Source: Shewanellaceae bacterium UBA2521
GTDB lineage: Bacteria > Pseudomonadota > Gammaproteobacteria > Enterobacterales > Shewanellaceae
Direction of reading: 5' to 3'
DNA length: 64,000 nucleotides
NCBI GenBank assembly: GCA_002341165.1
Contig: DDNL01000032.1
Location: 24,870 to 88,869, forward strand
Shown: one piece after another, positions 1 through 9,404 of the stretch
How the letters are laid out: each line of letters opens with the position of its first letter
Position numbering within the stretch: position 1 is the stretch's first letter
Made by a program: the position numbers and the translations under genes
Notes under the pieces: generated by a model
Databases searched by the model: none
Told to the model about the DNA's origin: nothing
What the model saw: only the letters and a program-made list of their open reading frames with translations

Positions 1-814
1 CCTTAAGGTTCAATGTATGCTTTGAGTCTTTAGAGCCAATGATTACAGCAACATCTTGTTCAATCGGGTTCGCTTGTTCTGTCGAGAGTTGAAACTTACT
101 CGACTCCATCACTAAGGTTTGGCCACTTTGAGTCAAAACTTGATAACTACCTGGACGCGGCTGATTCACAAACACATTCAAATGTTCACTTAACTCTTTG
201 AGTAACCGAGTACGCTCATCCACAATGTCTAAATCAGGTTTTTCAAGACCTACGCTCTTGCGTGTAATGCGATAAATATCATCTGTAATCTGATTGACTT
301 CACCCACTGTTTCCGTGATTTCATCATTCACATTCTTGTATTGCTGTAGTAACTCGTCTTGGAACCTATGTAAATTTTGCGAAACCATCTCGGCATTAAT
401 CAAAATATGATCCCGTACCGCAATATCACTTGGCATATCAGCAAGTTTGAAAAAAGAGTCAAAAAGTAAAGACAGACCATCTGTTACTTTACGGCCAACA
501 AGAGAATATTTGTTATCTAATTCATCTAAGCATTCAAGCGACTTTTGTACTTGCGAAAGTGCCGATTGTGCATAACGCTGTTCTCGCTCTGCAAATTGAT
601 CAAAGAGTTGCTCAACTTCGACCAGATCAACACCTTGACCCGATAAAAGGGTGCGATCGCCGTAGAGATTCAAAGAAGGTAAAACAGGCTCTTGATAGCC
701 AACTTGACGGTGATAACCTTCCGTGTGCACATTCACAATATTATTACCCACAAGTTTAAGTCGATTTTGTGTCGTATTCAGACTTGAACGGGCTATCTCA
801 AGTAACTCTGACAT
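1..814 (-). CDS. flgK: FlgK-like hook-filament junction protein, second copy (3' end outside window)
   Basis: The reverse strand reads ATG at 814 behind a GAGGAG ribosome site and stays open for 271 codons to the window edge. The N-terminus MSELLEIARSSLNTTQNRL followed by NNIVNVHTEGYHRQ is the signature of FlgK (HAP1), which forms the first ring joining hook to filament outside the cell. It is not FlgL, whose N-terminus is quite different. It starts 23 bp after a complete flgK in the same operon, so there are two FlgK proteins in tandem. The two share the heptad-rich N-terminal D0 region and the GV-(D/N) segment but diverge afterwards. The C-terminal D0 helix is not visible, so whether this copy is intact is unknown. 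Confidence 0.85.
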   Translation of the reverse strand, partial: MSELLEIARSSLNTTQNRLKLVGNNIVNVHTEGYHRQVGYQEPVLPSLNLYGDRTLLSGQGVDLVEVEQLFDQFAEREQRYAQSALSQVQKSLECLDELDNKYSLVGRKVTDGLSLLFDSFFKLADMPSDIAVRDHILINAEMVSQNLHRFQDELLQQYKNVNDEITETVGEVNQITDDIYRITRKSVGLEKPDLDIVDERTRLLKELSEHLNVFVNQPRPGSYQVLTQSGQTLVMESSKFQLSTEQANPIEQDVAVIIGSKDSKHTLNLK

Positions 815-837
815 GTATTACTCCTCAAACTATCGCA

Positions 838-3162
838 TCACATCACATCAAATAAGCTTTGTATAAGCTGCGACGATGTTGAAATCATACGTGCTGAAGC
901 TTTATAAGCTTGCTCAAACTGAACCATCTTGGCACCTTCTTCATCGATATTCACATCAATGAGATTACTCATTTGCTTCTCGGTATAGCGCATATGAGCG
1001 CTCGATGACTCAACAAGCAATTTTACATTTTGTGCATGTGTTCCTACGGTTTCCTTTTTAAACTGAAAAAAATCAATAAAAGAAAACTCATTGGGGCCTT
1101 GCGCTACATATTTCATCGAATGTTGTACCATCAACTGTGCAAAATCATGCATATTGCGGTTATCATTTTCAGCAAAATCAATTTGAAAAGAAAACTGATC
1201 TGAACTTTCTATAGGAGTGGACTTGGCAACGAGCTGATTGCTATCTAAAGCAAATCGCATCCCAAAGGTTTCAAACCGAAAAGGTGGTTTAACAGATAAA
1301 CCATTTACCTCATCATCAAGTTCTATAGCGGTGTCCACGCCTAAATCTATCACTTGAAACTTACCGTCAGAATCTTCTGCATTGGGTATCACCACACCTT
1401 GCGCATCCACAACATGCACCAGCAACTGATGATTGCCGGCTGCGGGTCGGTCATAAGTGAAACGCAACTTATTCCCCTCTGGTAAATATTTCTTTTGGAG
1501 TAAATGTGTTCTATTAATATGCTCTAAATGTATGTTCGGTGTATCTCGATCAGGTTGCTCTCTTTTGCCGATAGAGCTGGCTTGGAAATCATAATCTAAT
1601 CCCTTTGCCACGCTGATATCGGCTGAGTCTTGTAGTAAAACCTCCATATTCTTAGCCATCTTAGCAAAGGGACGAATGAGAAACTGATCTCCTTCTTGGA
1701 GCTTAAAGCTGGTCGGATCGTCAAGTACAACATTAAAGCCATCAAAATTCATCTGTACTAAAGGATCCGTGCGATGCTTAAACAGCTTTTGATTCAAGAC
1801 ATCTTCATACATAAATGGCTCTTGGGTGACACCTGGCTTAGCAGGTTTCAAAGCAACAGGCAAATCAGGATCAGGCTGAGGAAAATAGAAAAAATCTTGA
1901 GCTCCGGTTGCATTGTTAATGATCACAAACTCACCTTGCTTTACTCTATCCGTCAAAGCAGGAGGTAAATCATCTGGTGTTGTTTTCGAAACTTGAGGAG
2001 GTGTAATAACTTTCAAAGTATAGTCATTACCAACAATATCTCGTACATCGGGTAAATCTAAGTTAGGCTCTGACGTATACACACCTGCAATATCATGCAA
2101 CAATACAGACTGCACTTGAGCCGTACCTTTATTTCTTTTGTCAGCATGCCCTCTTAAGCCCACGACATCCGGATCATTGATTTCAGTAAACCAAGAGGAC
2201 GGAACATTACCGTTTTCATTAAAACCATAACTTTGTTGATGATTGAGCTGCGCACTGAGCTGTAACGCCAGCACATCAAAATGATCTTGAGCAGGTAATA
2301 AGATCTCATCGCGGTACTGAGCAAGCCCAGCTAAATGACCACCAAGATCTTCAATTTTGAGCTTTTCGCGACTTTGAGAAAATTTAATTTCAATCTCTTC
2401 TTTTCTTGGATCGGACGTACCTTCAACTACCCTCAATTGTGCCGCAAAACTTTTATCCACCAAAGTTTTGGAGCCTCCCATGAGTACAGTAACCAAGCCT
2501 TTTCCATCTTCAATTGCGGTCACACCACTGTATCCGTTGACTTGTTTAATAAAACGATCACGCGCATCAAGAAGAGAGCCATCAAGCTGTGGAGAAGCCA
2601 TAATAGTTTGGTTGATAAAGGCCACGTTATTTAAGATTTGATTCAAATCACGCACATAGGTTTCAAACTTAGTCGACAACCGCTCATATTGCTGGCTGTA
2701 ATGCGTATCCATCAAACCGATCGAGTTGGTTAACACTTGGGTTTCCGTCATTAAACTATAACGTAAACTACCTTCTGAAGGTTCAAGCTCTAAGCTCGAC
2801 ATAAATTGAAATGTATTTTGAATCGATGTATCAATACCACCACCTAAAGTACTGATAGCACTATCAAGCTCTTTGGTATATAAACCCATGGTTTCGGAAT
2901 AATGATTAAATTCAGCACTGTAATTGTATTCACGTTCAATAAATTGGTTGTAAGCACGATTAATTTGACCAAAATTGACCCCATCACCATAATTCATGCC
3001 TATTTCAAGCGGGCGCAAGGAACTACTCATCTCAGAACGTTGCTGCATAGTCTGCCGATGATAATTTTCGGTATTCACGTTGGATATGTTTTTTTCAATG
3101 AGATTAGAACGACTACGGTAAGTTAATAAACCTGATATTCCAATATTGAGTAAGTCTGACAT
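838..3162 (-). CDS. flgK: Flagellar hook-associated protein FlgK (HAP1)
   Basis: Extracellular junction protein between hook and filament. The N-terminus MSDLLNIGISGLLTYRSR plus NISNVNTENYHRQ and the C-terminus with QAYKASARMISTSSQLIQ match the paired D0/D1 helices of FlgK. At 774 aa it is clearly longer than the 547-aa E. coli protein. The extra length lies in the central, surface-exposed domains (about residues 330-650), where this family varies. It lies 36 bp after flgJ and 23 bp before a second FlgK-like gene, so it is co-transcribed. No promoter match is visible directly upstream; expression probably comes from the flgF sigma-54 promoter. Confidence 0.93.
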   Translation of the reverse strand: MSDLLNIGISGLLTYRSRSNLIEKNISNVNTENYHRQTMQQRSEMSSSLRPLEIGMNYGDGVNFGQINRAYNQFIEREYNYSAEFNHYSETMGLYTKELDSAISTLGGGIDTSIQNTFQFMSSLELEPSEGSLRYSLMTETQVLTNSIGLMDTHYSQQYERLSTKFETYVRDLNQILNNVAFINQTIMASPQLDGSLLDARDRFIKQVNGYSGVTAIEDGKGLVTVLMGGSKTLVDKSFAAQLRVVEGTSDPRKEEIEIKFSQSREKLKIEDLGGHLAGLAQYRDEILLPAQDHFDVLALQLSAQLNHQQSYGFNENGNVPSSWFTEINDPDVVGLRGHADKRNKGTAQVQSVLLHDIAGVYTSEPNLDLPDVRDIVGNDYTLKVITPPQVSKTTPDDLPPALTDRVKQGEFVIINNATGAQDFFYFPQPDPDLPVALKPAKPGVTQEPFMYEDVLNQKLFKHRTDPLVQMNFDGFNVVLDDPTSFKLQEGDQFLIRPFAKMAKNMEVLLQDSADISVAKGLDYDFQASSIGKREQPDRDTPNIHLEHINRTHLLQKKYLPEGNKLRFTYDRPAAGNHQLLVHVVDAQGVVIPNAEDSDGKFQVIDLGVDTAIELDDEVNGLSVKPPFRFETFGMRFALDSNQLVAKSTPIESSDQFSFQIDFAENDNRNMHDFAQLMVQHSMKYVAQGPNEFSFIDFFQFKKETVGTHAQNVKLLVESSSAHMRYTEKQMSNLIDVNIDEEGAKMVQFEQAYKASARMISTSSQLIQSLFDVM

Positions 3163-3198
3163 ACTACTACAACCTCAACTACACAGTCTCAAAAGCTA

Positions 3199-4212
3199 TC
3201 AGTTCATCTTATCCAATATTTGTGCCATCACTTGCATCACTTTCTTCTGATAGTTTGGGTCAGTTGCATAACCTGCTTGCTGCAAACCCGCTAAAAAAGC
3301 TTGAGGTTGATGCGCTGCTTGCAACGCTTGCTGGTAATGAGGCTGGTGCATCAGCATATCTACATAATCTTGAAAGCTCTCGGCAATAGAATCATAAGCA
3401 CGGAAAAAAGCTGCTTCCTGACGCATGGCTCCTTGCTTAAACTCTAAGGTATTGACCTTCACTTTATCTCCTTGCCAACGATCATCGGCTTTAATATTAA
3501 ATAAATTTAAGCTCGAAGTACCATTAGCGCGCTGCAAAACATGGCGCCCCCAACCCGTCTCAAGAGCAGACTGAGCTAGAAGCACTTGCGGCTGAACCTG
3601 AAGCTGTTGTGCCGCGTTTTGAGCATGTGGCAGTAGCTGATCGATAAAGTCTTGTGCATGTTCAAATAAGGCGCCTCGCTCCGAGGTTGAAGCATCTCCT
3701 TGTGCTTGTTGCTCTGTAGAATTCAAAGCCATCTTAGCTAAAGCGATGTCAGAGATCTCTTCTATCGGCTGTTCTTGCACGTTGCTCTTGACCGACATAG
3801 GCTGAGCTTCATGAGGCAGTCCTGCTCTGGATTTTTGAAATATCTTTTCGCCTTCTAACACGCTTGCAGGCTTGTAATTCTTATAATCAGGTGCAAGCTG
3901 CTGCACAATTAAGTCAGCAAGCCCTAAGACACCTTTTTGGGATAAGTCTTGTACAACTTGCTCGTCATGCATATCGCGATAAAACTTGGTATAACGCGTA
4001 TTGAGCGGGTTATCTTCTTCAAAGTATTGATTGGCATCACGCATACCTTTGAGCATCATAGAGAGGAAAATAGCTTCAAATCTTTGTGCAACCTTATGTA
4101 AGGCAGCTTTATCTTGCGTTAACGCTTCACGACGTAGAGCATCAAGCTCGCCCAAATCGTACACATGTGATGTACCTTGATGCTGTTGAAAAGTTGCATT
4201 TTTGATGTCCAC
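3199..4212 (-). CDS. flgJ: Flagellar rod assembly protein / muramidase FlgJ
   Basis: Two-domain FlgJ, 337 aa. Residues about 35-110 form the rod-binding domain (FEAIFLSMMLKGMRDAN, then LSQKGVLGLADLIVQQL). Residues about 185-335 form a glucosaminidase-type peptidoglycan hydrolase domain (VLLAQSALETGWGRHVL, NLFNIKADDRWQGD). In gammaproteobacteria this protein caps the growing rod and opens a hole in the periplasmic peptidoglycan. The middle is a low-complexity Gln/Ala/Glu linker. It lies between flgI (31 bp) and flgK, in the usual order. Confidence 0.95.
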   Translation of the reverse strand: MDIKNATFQQHQGTSHVYDLGELDALRREALTQDKAALHKVAQRFEAIFLSMMLKGMRDANQYFEEDNPLNTRYTKFYRDMHDEQVVQDLSQKGVLGLADLIVQQLAPDYKNYKPASVLEGEKIFQKSRAGLPHEAQPMSVKSNVQEQPIEEISDIALAKMALNSTEQQAQGDASTSERGALFEHAQDFIDQLLPHAQNAAQQLQVQPQVLLAQSALETGWGRHVLQRANGTSSLNLFNIKADDRWQGDKVKVNTLEFKQGAMRQEAAFFRAYDSIAESFQDYVDMLMHQPHYQQALQAAHQPQAFLAGLQQAGYATDPNYQKKVMQVMAQILDKMN

Positions 4213-4243
4213 GCAATCACCTTTTCTCTTGTTCTACCTGCAA

Positions 4244-5320
4244 TTACAAAATAACCAAGTCACCATATAAAGCACCTGCTTGTTTCAATGCTTCTAAAAT
4301 CGCTAAAACATCACTTGGCGCTGCACCCACATCATTGATCGCTTTAACCAACTCATTTAAAGTCGTACCTGGATCAAAGACAAACATTCTCTCAAACTCT
4401 TCTTCTTCATCATTACCTTCTTCATCATCAATGAGCACAGGTTCTTCCTCATTTTCCGGAGGCTTGATGGTCAGCGTAAGTGAACCATGAGTAATGGCTA
4501 CAGGCAATAATTGTACTTCACTGCCAACAACAATGGTTCCTGTATGTGAATTGATAATAATTTTGGAGGTTTCCATTTTAGGTTCAATTCTTATATTCTC
4601 GATACGCGAGATAAAACGTACACGCTCGCTCGTATCACGAGGGGCACTGATTTTGACCGATGTGGCATCGGTTGCATGCGCCATACCGCGCCCTAATAAG
4701 GTATTGATTGCACTGGCTAAACGCTTAGCGGTTGAAAAATCAGGATAACGTAAATTAAAAATAATATGATCACTCGTTTCAAAAGGAGAAAGCACCTGAC
4801 GTTCAACAATAGCACCATTTAAAATACGACCCACCGTAGCCCCTTCTTGAATCGTACGGCCGCCATCTACGGCATCAGCGCTTAACCCTCCAACTAAAAC
4901 AGAGCCCTGTGCTATCGCATACACTTGACCGTCTACACCTTTCATAAAGGTTTGCAACAGGGTGCCACCCCGAATACTTTTGGCCTCGCCAATAGATGAA
5001 ACCGTTACATCAATCTTTTGTCCAGCTTTAATAAAAGCAGGCATGGTCGCATGCACAGCGACCACAGCTATATTTTTTAACTTAGGTTTTAAAGAAGCCG
5101 GCAAGTTAATACCAAAGTTTTTCAACATGGTTTTAAATGTTTGTTGGGTGTACTCGGTTTTCTCACCTGTACCTGGCAAGCCAACAACAAGGCCATAACC
5201 AATCAGCTGGTTGTCTCGGATCCCCGCAATATCAACCAAGTCTTTAATAGGAATAGTTTGTGTCCAAGCCTGTAGGCTTAGAAAAAAACCTATAAGACAG
5301 GTACTGAGTTTACCTTGCAT
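4244..5320 (-). CDS. flgI: Flagellar P-ring protein FlgI
   Basis: Periplasmic P-ring subunit surrounding the rod in the peptidoglycan layer. The start is placed at the ATG at 5320, because AGGA lies 6 nt upstream of it while the GTG two codons earlier would sit directly against that ribosome site. The 358-aa product starts with a signal peptide ([21 protein letters not shown]). It carries the family segments [20 protein letters not shown] and [21 protein letters not shown] strongly acidic loop rich in Glu and Asp lies near residues 285-310, where homologues vary. It lies 9 bp after flgH. Confidence 0.95.
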   Translation of the reverse strand: MQGKLSTCLIGFFLSLQAWTQTIPIKDLVDIAGIRDNQLIGYGLVVGLPGTGEKTEYTQQTFKTMLKNFGINLPASLKPKLKNIAVVAVHATMPAFIKAGQKIDVTVSSIGEAKSIRGGTLLQTFMKGVDGQVYAIAQGSVLVGGLSADAVDGGRTIQEGATVGRILNGAIVERQVLSPFETSDHIIFNLRYPDFSTAKRLASAINTLLGRGMAHATDATSVKISAPRDTSERVRFISRIENIRIEPKMETSKIIINSHTGTIVVGSEVQLLPVAITHGSLTLTIKPPENEEEPVLIDDEEGNDEEEEFERMFVFDPGTTLNELVKAINDVGAAPSDVLAILEALKQAGALYGDLVIL

Positions 5321-5329
5321 ACACACTCC

Positions 5330-5998
5330 TTAAAATGGCCACCAATCGCTAAAGAAAAATTGGCTCAACCAACCTGGTTTTTGATTGTTTGCAAACGCAC
5401 CTGTACCTGAATATTGAATGCGAGCGTTGGCAACGCGCAACGATGTAATACTGTTATCTTTTTCGATATCTTGAGGACGAATAATGCCTGTAATGCGAAT
5501 GAACTCCTCACCGTTATTAATAGTAATCCACTTTTCACCTCGAATCACTAAATTACCATTATTAAGTACCTGCATCACATTAACAGAAATATCGCCGTTT
5601 AAACTGTTACTTTGATCTGAGCCCGATGCACGCTTCAGCGAAAACTGATCGCTATGTTTCGCATTGAGTTTAGGATAGGATTCATCAAAAATAAGACCTG
5701 GGCTTGTTGAAATGTCGTTACTTTTATTCAAATCATTAGCCGCTGATTTTTTCGCTGAAGTTTTCTCATCTAATTTAATGGTGATGATGTCACCGACTTT
5801 ATGTGCCCTAATATCGGTATAAAGTCCACCACTTCGACTCTGATAAAAAATAGATCCGGTAGGAGATAAAGACACAGACGGTGCGTCAGGATAGATAGGC
5901 GCGTAAAACGGATCATCAGCAATAGGTTTCACTTCGCTGCTGATGCATCCTTGCATACAGAGCAACCCTAAACTCAATATCCAACTTTGTTTTCTCAT
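5330..5998 (-). CDS. flgH: Flagellar L-ring lipoprotein FlgH
   Basis: Outer-membrane L-ring subunit. The start is placed at the third codon of the longest frame (5998), since AAAGG lies 6 nt before it; the ATG at 6004 abuts the ribosome site. The signal peptide ends in LCMQGC, a lipobox-like site with the modified Cys at about residue 18. Family segments include [17 protein letters not shown] near residues 62-80 and [16 protein letters not shown] near the C-terminus. The 222 aa length is close to the usual 230. It sits between flgG and flgI with short gaps, so transcription as one unit is likely. Confidence 0.95.
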   Translation of the reverse strand: MRKQSWILSLGLLCMQGCISSEVKPIADDPFYAPIYPDAPSVSLSPTGSIFYQSRSGGLYTDIRAHKVGDIITIKLDEKTSAKKSAANDLNKSNDISTSPGLIFDESYPKLNAKHSDQFSLKRASGSDQSNSLNGDISVNVMQVLNNGNLVIRGEKWITINNGEEFIRITGIIRPQDIEKDNSITSLRVANARIQYSGTGAFANNQKPGWLSQFFFSDWWPF

Positions 5999-6029
5999 AA
6001 TCATCCTTTTTCAACGAGAAACATCCTCA

Positions 6030-6818
6030 TCATACATTCTGATTCACAAATCCAAGCATTTGATCCACTGATGAAATAACTTTGGCATTCATCTCATAAA
6101 TCCTCTGTGCTTGAATCAGATTCACCAGCTCTTCTGCAACATTAACATTAGATGTTTCTAATGAACCTTGACGAATAGAGCCAAAACCATCTACTGTAGG
6201 CACACCACCTATCGGCGCACCACTGGCACTGGTTTCAACAAACATATTATTACCAATGGGCTGAAGACCCGCTGGATTAATAAAATCTGCCATTTCAAAC
6301 TGACCGATAACTTGCTCCTGTGGATCACCTGCAAGCTTCACTGACACCTCTCCCTCACGAGAAATCGTGATAGATGTAGCATCAGCAGGTATCGCAATAC
6401 CCGGCATAACCACAAAACCATTCGATGGCATGACAATTTGTCCATCAGCATCTTTGGTAAATTGTCCCGCTCGTGTATATGCAGGATCTCCATTGGGCAA
6501 GCTCACAACAAAGAAGCCCTGACCATCAATCATGACGTCCAAAGCATCATTGGTTGTAATCAAATTACCTTGGGTAAATGATTTTTGTGTGGCCGTCACC
6601 CGACTTCCCGTACCTAACATCAATCCTGTAGGTAAAGATGAGTTTTGTGAGCTCACTCCACCTGGTTGGTTAATGGTTTGATACAACAAATCTTCAAAAA
6701 CAGCTCGGCCTTTTTTGTAGCCCACTGTACTGGCGTTTGAAATATTATTCGAGATCACAGAAACGCCTGTCTGCTGTGACTCAAGTCCTGTCTTACTGAT
6801 CCATAAGCCCGGATGCAT
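6030..6818 (-). CDS. flgG: Flagellar distal rod protein FlgG
   Basis: Distal rod subunit that spans the P and L rings. At 262 aa it is nearly the E. coli length (260). The N-terminal rod motif is SVISNNISNASTVGYKKGRA. The internal FlgG segment DGQGFFVVSLPNGDPAYTRA is present, and the C-terminus (SNVNVAEELVNLIQAQRIYEMN) is the paired helix shared by axial proteins. The start has GAGG 6 nt upstream. It lies 18 bp after flgF, in the same transcript. Confidence 0.96.
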   Translation of the reverse strand: MHPGLWISKTGLESQQTGVSVISNNISNASTVGYKKGRAVFEDLLYQTINQPGGVSSQNSSLPTGLMLGTGSRVTATQKSFTQGNLITTNDALDVMIDGQGFFVVSLPNGDPAYTRAGQFTKDADGQIVMPSNGFVVMPGIAIPADATSITISREGEVSVKLAGDPQEQVIGQFEMADFINPAGLQPIGNNMFVETSASGAPIGGVPTVDGFGSIRQGSLETSNVNVAEELVNLIQAQRIYEMNAKVISSVDQMLGFVNQNV

Positions 6819-6836
6819 AATTTACCTCACTCGACA

Positions 6837-7601
6837 TTAAGATGTCTTCATTAGCTGAGCACCTGTTGCTTCAATCTCCTCAGCTGTTTTCATCATTTTC
6901 ACTTGCATCTCAAACTGACGTTGCAATGAAATAAGTGCCACCATTTCACTCACTGGATTCACATTGCTCCCTTCCAGAGCATAACGCTCTAATAAAATAT
7001 CGTTATAAGGGTCAACTTGTTCCAAGGGAATTTGATTATCATTTACATCTTTTAAACCAATTAAGCCATTGGTATGCTTCATTAAATTTTCAATTGGGGG
7101 ATTGAGCATTTTAAGCTGGCCTGCAATCGCTCTTTCATTAACTGGCGCACCTGGAGGTCGAAACATGACGACACCTTGATCAGAGATCTCATATTCATTC
7201 GCAGGCACACCCAAATAAATAGGCCCTTCTACACCTACAACCACTTGATCACGCTGATTGAGTAACAAACCATCCTCAGCGACTTTAAATGCGCCATAGC
7301 GGGTCATTTTCTCTTGACCATTTTCGTCATACACGACAAAGAAGCCTTCACCTTTGATAGCCATATCTAGCTGACGTTCAGTTGTAATAATAGGACCTGG
7401 GCGAAAATCAGAACGAGGGCTTTCTGTCATGGAAAATACGCGCGTAGGTAATCCTTCACCAAAAGCTTGCATAGCTCGAGCTTGTTCAAGATCCGCACGA
7501 AAACCATCGGTTTTCGCATTGGCTAAGTTATGTGCACGCACAGCTAAACCATTAAGGTTTTCTTTAGCACCACTTGCTGAGATATACAGTAGGTTATCCA
7601 C
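6837..7601 (-). CDS. flgF: Flagellar proximal rod protein FlgF
   Basis: Proximal rod subunit, 254 aa. I place the start at the GTG at 7601 (product MDNLLYISASGAKE...). AAGGTGG lies 7 nt upstream of it, while the GTG two codons earlier is too close, and homologues start at MD. Rod signatures are AVRAHNLANAKTDGFRA at the N-terminus and SNVNPVSEMVALISLQRQFE at the C-terminus. A sigma-54 promoter match at 7640-7655 lies about 38 bp upstream, so flgF opens its own unit (flgF-G-H-I-J-K-K) separate from flgB-C-D-E-E. Confidence 0.94.
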   Translation of the reverse strand: MDNLLYISASGAKENLNGLAVRAHNLANAKTDGFRADLEQARAMQAFGEGLPTRVFSMTESPRSDFRPGPIITTERQLDMAIKGEGFFVVYDENGQEKMTRYGAFKVAEDGLLLNQRDQVVVGVEGPIYLGVPANEYEISDQGVVMFRPPGAPVNERAIAGQLKMLNPPIENLMKHTNGLIGLKDVNDNQIPLEQVDPYNDILLERYALEGSNVNPVSEMVALISLQRQFEMQVKMMKTAEEIEATGAQLMKTS

Positions 7602-7639
7602 TTGCACACCACCTTTTCTACACTCGTCTCATTATACAT

Positions 7640-7655
7640 AGCAAGCTCTATGCCA
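7640..7655 (-). promoter_or_regulatory. Sigma-54 promoter of flgF
   Basis: The minus strand reads TGGCATAGAGCTTGCT, which matches the -24 TGGCAY and -12 TTGCW elements with the exact 10-bp gap between GG and GC. The predicted transcription start is near 7629, about 28 nt before the chosen flgF start. This places flgF and the genes after it under RpoN and a FlrC/FleQ-type activator, as known for polar flagella. Confidence 0.85.
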
Positions 7656-7674
7656 TATTTAAGTCAAGTAGGTA

Positions 7675-9276
7675 TTAATTCATTTGAATAATGGTTTGCT
7701 GCATCGTATTTTCTGTATCTAAAGCTTTAGCACTGGCCTGATAATTTCTTTGTGCCACAATCAACTCGATCATTTGTTTACTTAAGCTCACATTAGAAAG
7801 CTCTAAAGCACTTGCATTCATATTGCCAAAGCTGTCTGCTGATGCAATGCCAAAAATAGCTTCTCCTGACTCGGCTGTTTCTTGCCACCTCACATCGCCA
7901 AAAGGCAGCAATCCTTCTTCGCTATTAAATTTGGCAACCGCAATACAAGCTATCGCTAGAGACTCATCGTTATCATAAGCAACATGCACCATACCATTTC
8001 TCTCAATATCTACACCTTTGATGATTCCAACGTTGTTTCCGTCAACGTCTAAATCATAGATTTGAAAGTCGCTGGCAAACATAGTTGAATCGGTAAAATC
8101 AATGGTGATCTGCTGAGTATCATCAACACCTGCCAAAACTGGAGTTTCCATTTGACCGATAGGCTGTAGTTTCACAGGATAACTGGGTATGGACGATACA
8201 ATCATACCTCGGCTAAAACACACGGGCGCACCACTCCAGATCGTGCCTGTATCTGCAATCACAGGATGATCATCTGCCGTGATGCGATCATTAATCTTGA
8301 TATCAATGGTATCAATAAAAGGATCATCAGGCGCAGGTGGCACCACTTCTACTTCTTGCTTTGCATCATAAGAAAAATTCCATTCCGGCGTAACTAAACC
8401 GCCTCCGGCATCGGTCACCTGAACAGGTTGACCATCTATTTCATAAAAAGCAACATAGAGCTGATGATCTTGAAAGCTGTCAGGTGCACCTACAGGAGCG
8501 GTACCGAGTCCTGGAGGAGGAAGACCTGAAGGATCAAAAAAATCAAAAGATGAATCCACATCTTCTGCGTCAGTGCCTATCCAGCCATTGAACGGATCGA
8601 GGTTAAACTGCGTTGGTCGAGAAATTGCAGGTTTGACAAAGTAAACCTTTAACTCATGAATACCACCTAGAGAATCATAAAAGTGGCTCCCTGTTGCATA
8701 ATTGTAAGTATCACTATCGGTTGGATCAAAATCATTTAAAGGTTTAGACTCTTGAGCATCTAAAAAAGGTAAATTTAATGAATAAGAAATATTTTGCGTC
8801 ATTTCTGGATCGCCCGATACAGTGGGTACCGTGATTATCTCCAGCGCACCTCCATCGGCTACGGGTACATTACCGTCATCATCCACAGGGTAACCTAATA
8901 AATAATCTCCCCAAGCATTCACAATTTGATTTTGATTGTTCACACGACATGCACCTGCTCGAGTGTAAAAACGATTGGCGCCACCTTCATTCGGTGAAGT
9001 CACAAAGAAGCCTTTTCCTTCCATCGAAATATCTAATACGCTGTCTGTTTGCTTAGAAAAGCCTTGTTTAAAAACTTGCTGTACTTCAGGCATCACACTC
9101 CCTGAACCCGTTTGATTCGATTGCAAAGCGTAAGTGTTTTCCACTTTACTGACATCGACAAACTGTGCTCGTGATTTTTTAAAACCAAATGAAGATGCAT
9201 TCGCAATATTATTAGAAGTCACATCTAGATAGCTTTGAGACACACCTAGACCTGTACGATTGATTTCAAAAGCCAT
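7675..9276 (-). CDS. flgE: Flagellar hook protein FlgE, shorter paralogue
   Basis: Hook subunit family, 533 aa (E. coli 402). The N-terminus (LDVTSNNIANASSFGFKKSR) and the DISMEGKGFFVTSP segment are hook/rod-type. The C-terminus (LELSNVSLSKQMIELIVAQR) is the matching helix that packs with the N-terminus. The middle, about 150-400, has FlgE features (FDPTDSDTYNYATGSHFYDS). It follows a much longer FlgE paralogue after a 128-bp gap with a hairpin and no clear promoter. Which of the two builds the hook, or whether both do, cannot be told from sequence. Confidence 0.9.
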   Translation of the reverse strand: MAFEINRTGLGVSQSYLDVTSNNIANASSFGFKKSRAQFVDVSKVENTYALQSNQTGSGSVMPEVQQVFKQGFSKQTDSVLDISMEGKGFFVTSPNEGGANRFYTRAGACRVNNQNQIVNAWGDYLLGYPVDDDGNVPVADGGALEIITVPTVSGDPEMTQNISYSLNLPFLDAQESKPLNDFDPTDSDTYNYATGSHFYDSLGGIHELKVYFVKPAISRPTQFNLDPFNGWIGTDAEDVDSSFDFFDPSGLPPPGLGTAPVGAPDSFQDHQLYVAFYEIDGQPVQVTDAGGGLVTPEWNFSYDAKQEVEVVPPAPDDPFIDTIDIKINDRITADDHPVIADTGTIWSGAPVCFSRGMIVSSIPSYPVKLQPIGQMETPVLAGVDDTQQITIDFTDSTMFASDFQIYDLDVDGNNVGIIKGVDIERNGMVHVAYDNDESLAIACIAVAKFNSEEGLLPFGDVRWQETAESGEAIFGIASADSFGNMNASALELSNVSLSKQMIELIVAQRNYQASAKALDTENTMQQTIIQMN

Positions 9277-9313
9277 GTACTCACCTCATTGTGTTAAGCT
9301 TTTATTGCAAGAC

Positions 9314-9343
9314 AAAGCATACGGCTTCAATGCCCTATGCTTT
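9314..9343 (-). repeat. Hairpin between the two flgE genes
   Basis: Arms AAAGCATA-GGC and GCC-TATGCTTT pair around a 6-nt loop with one central mismatch. No T-tract follows on either strand, so it is not an ordinary intrinsic terminator. It could be an RNA-processing or stability element that sets unequal amounts of the two hook proteins. That role is inference. Confidence 0.45.
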
Positions 9344-9404
9344 CTCTTCACCGAACACAGCCCTGTGCCTATTTATCCTTTAACTTTACTTATCGCACCA
9401 TCAC

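Noticed and set aside
559..759. Plus-strand frame of 66 codons
   Set aside because: Lies antisense to the second flgK frame, which is strongly supported.
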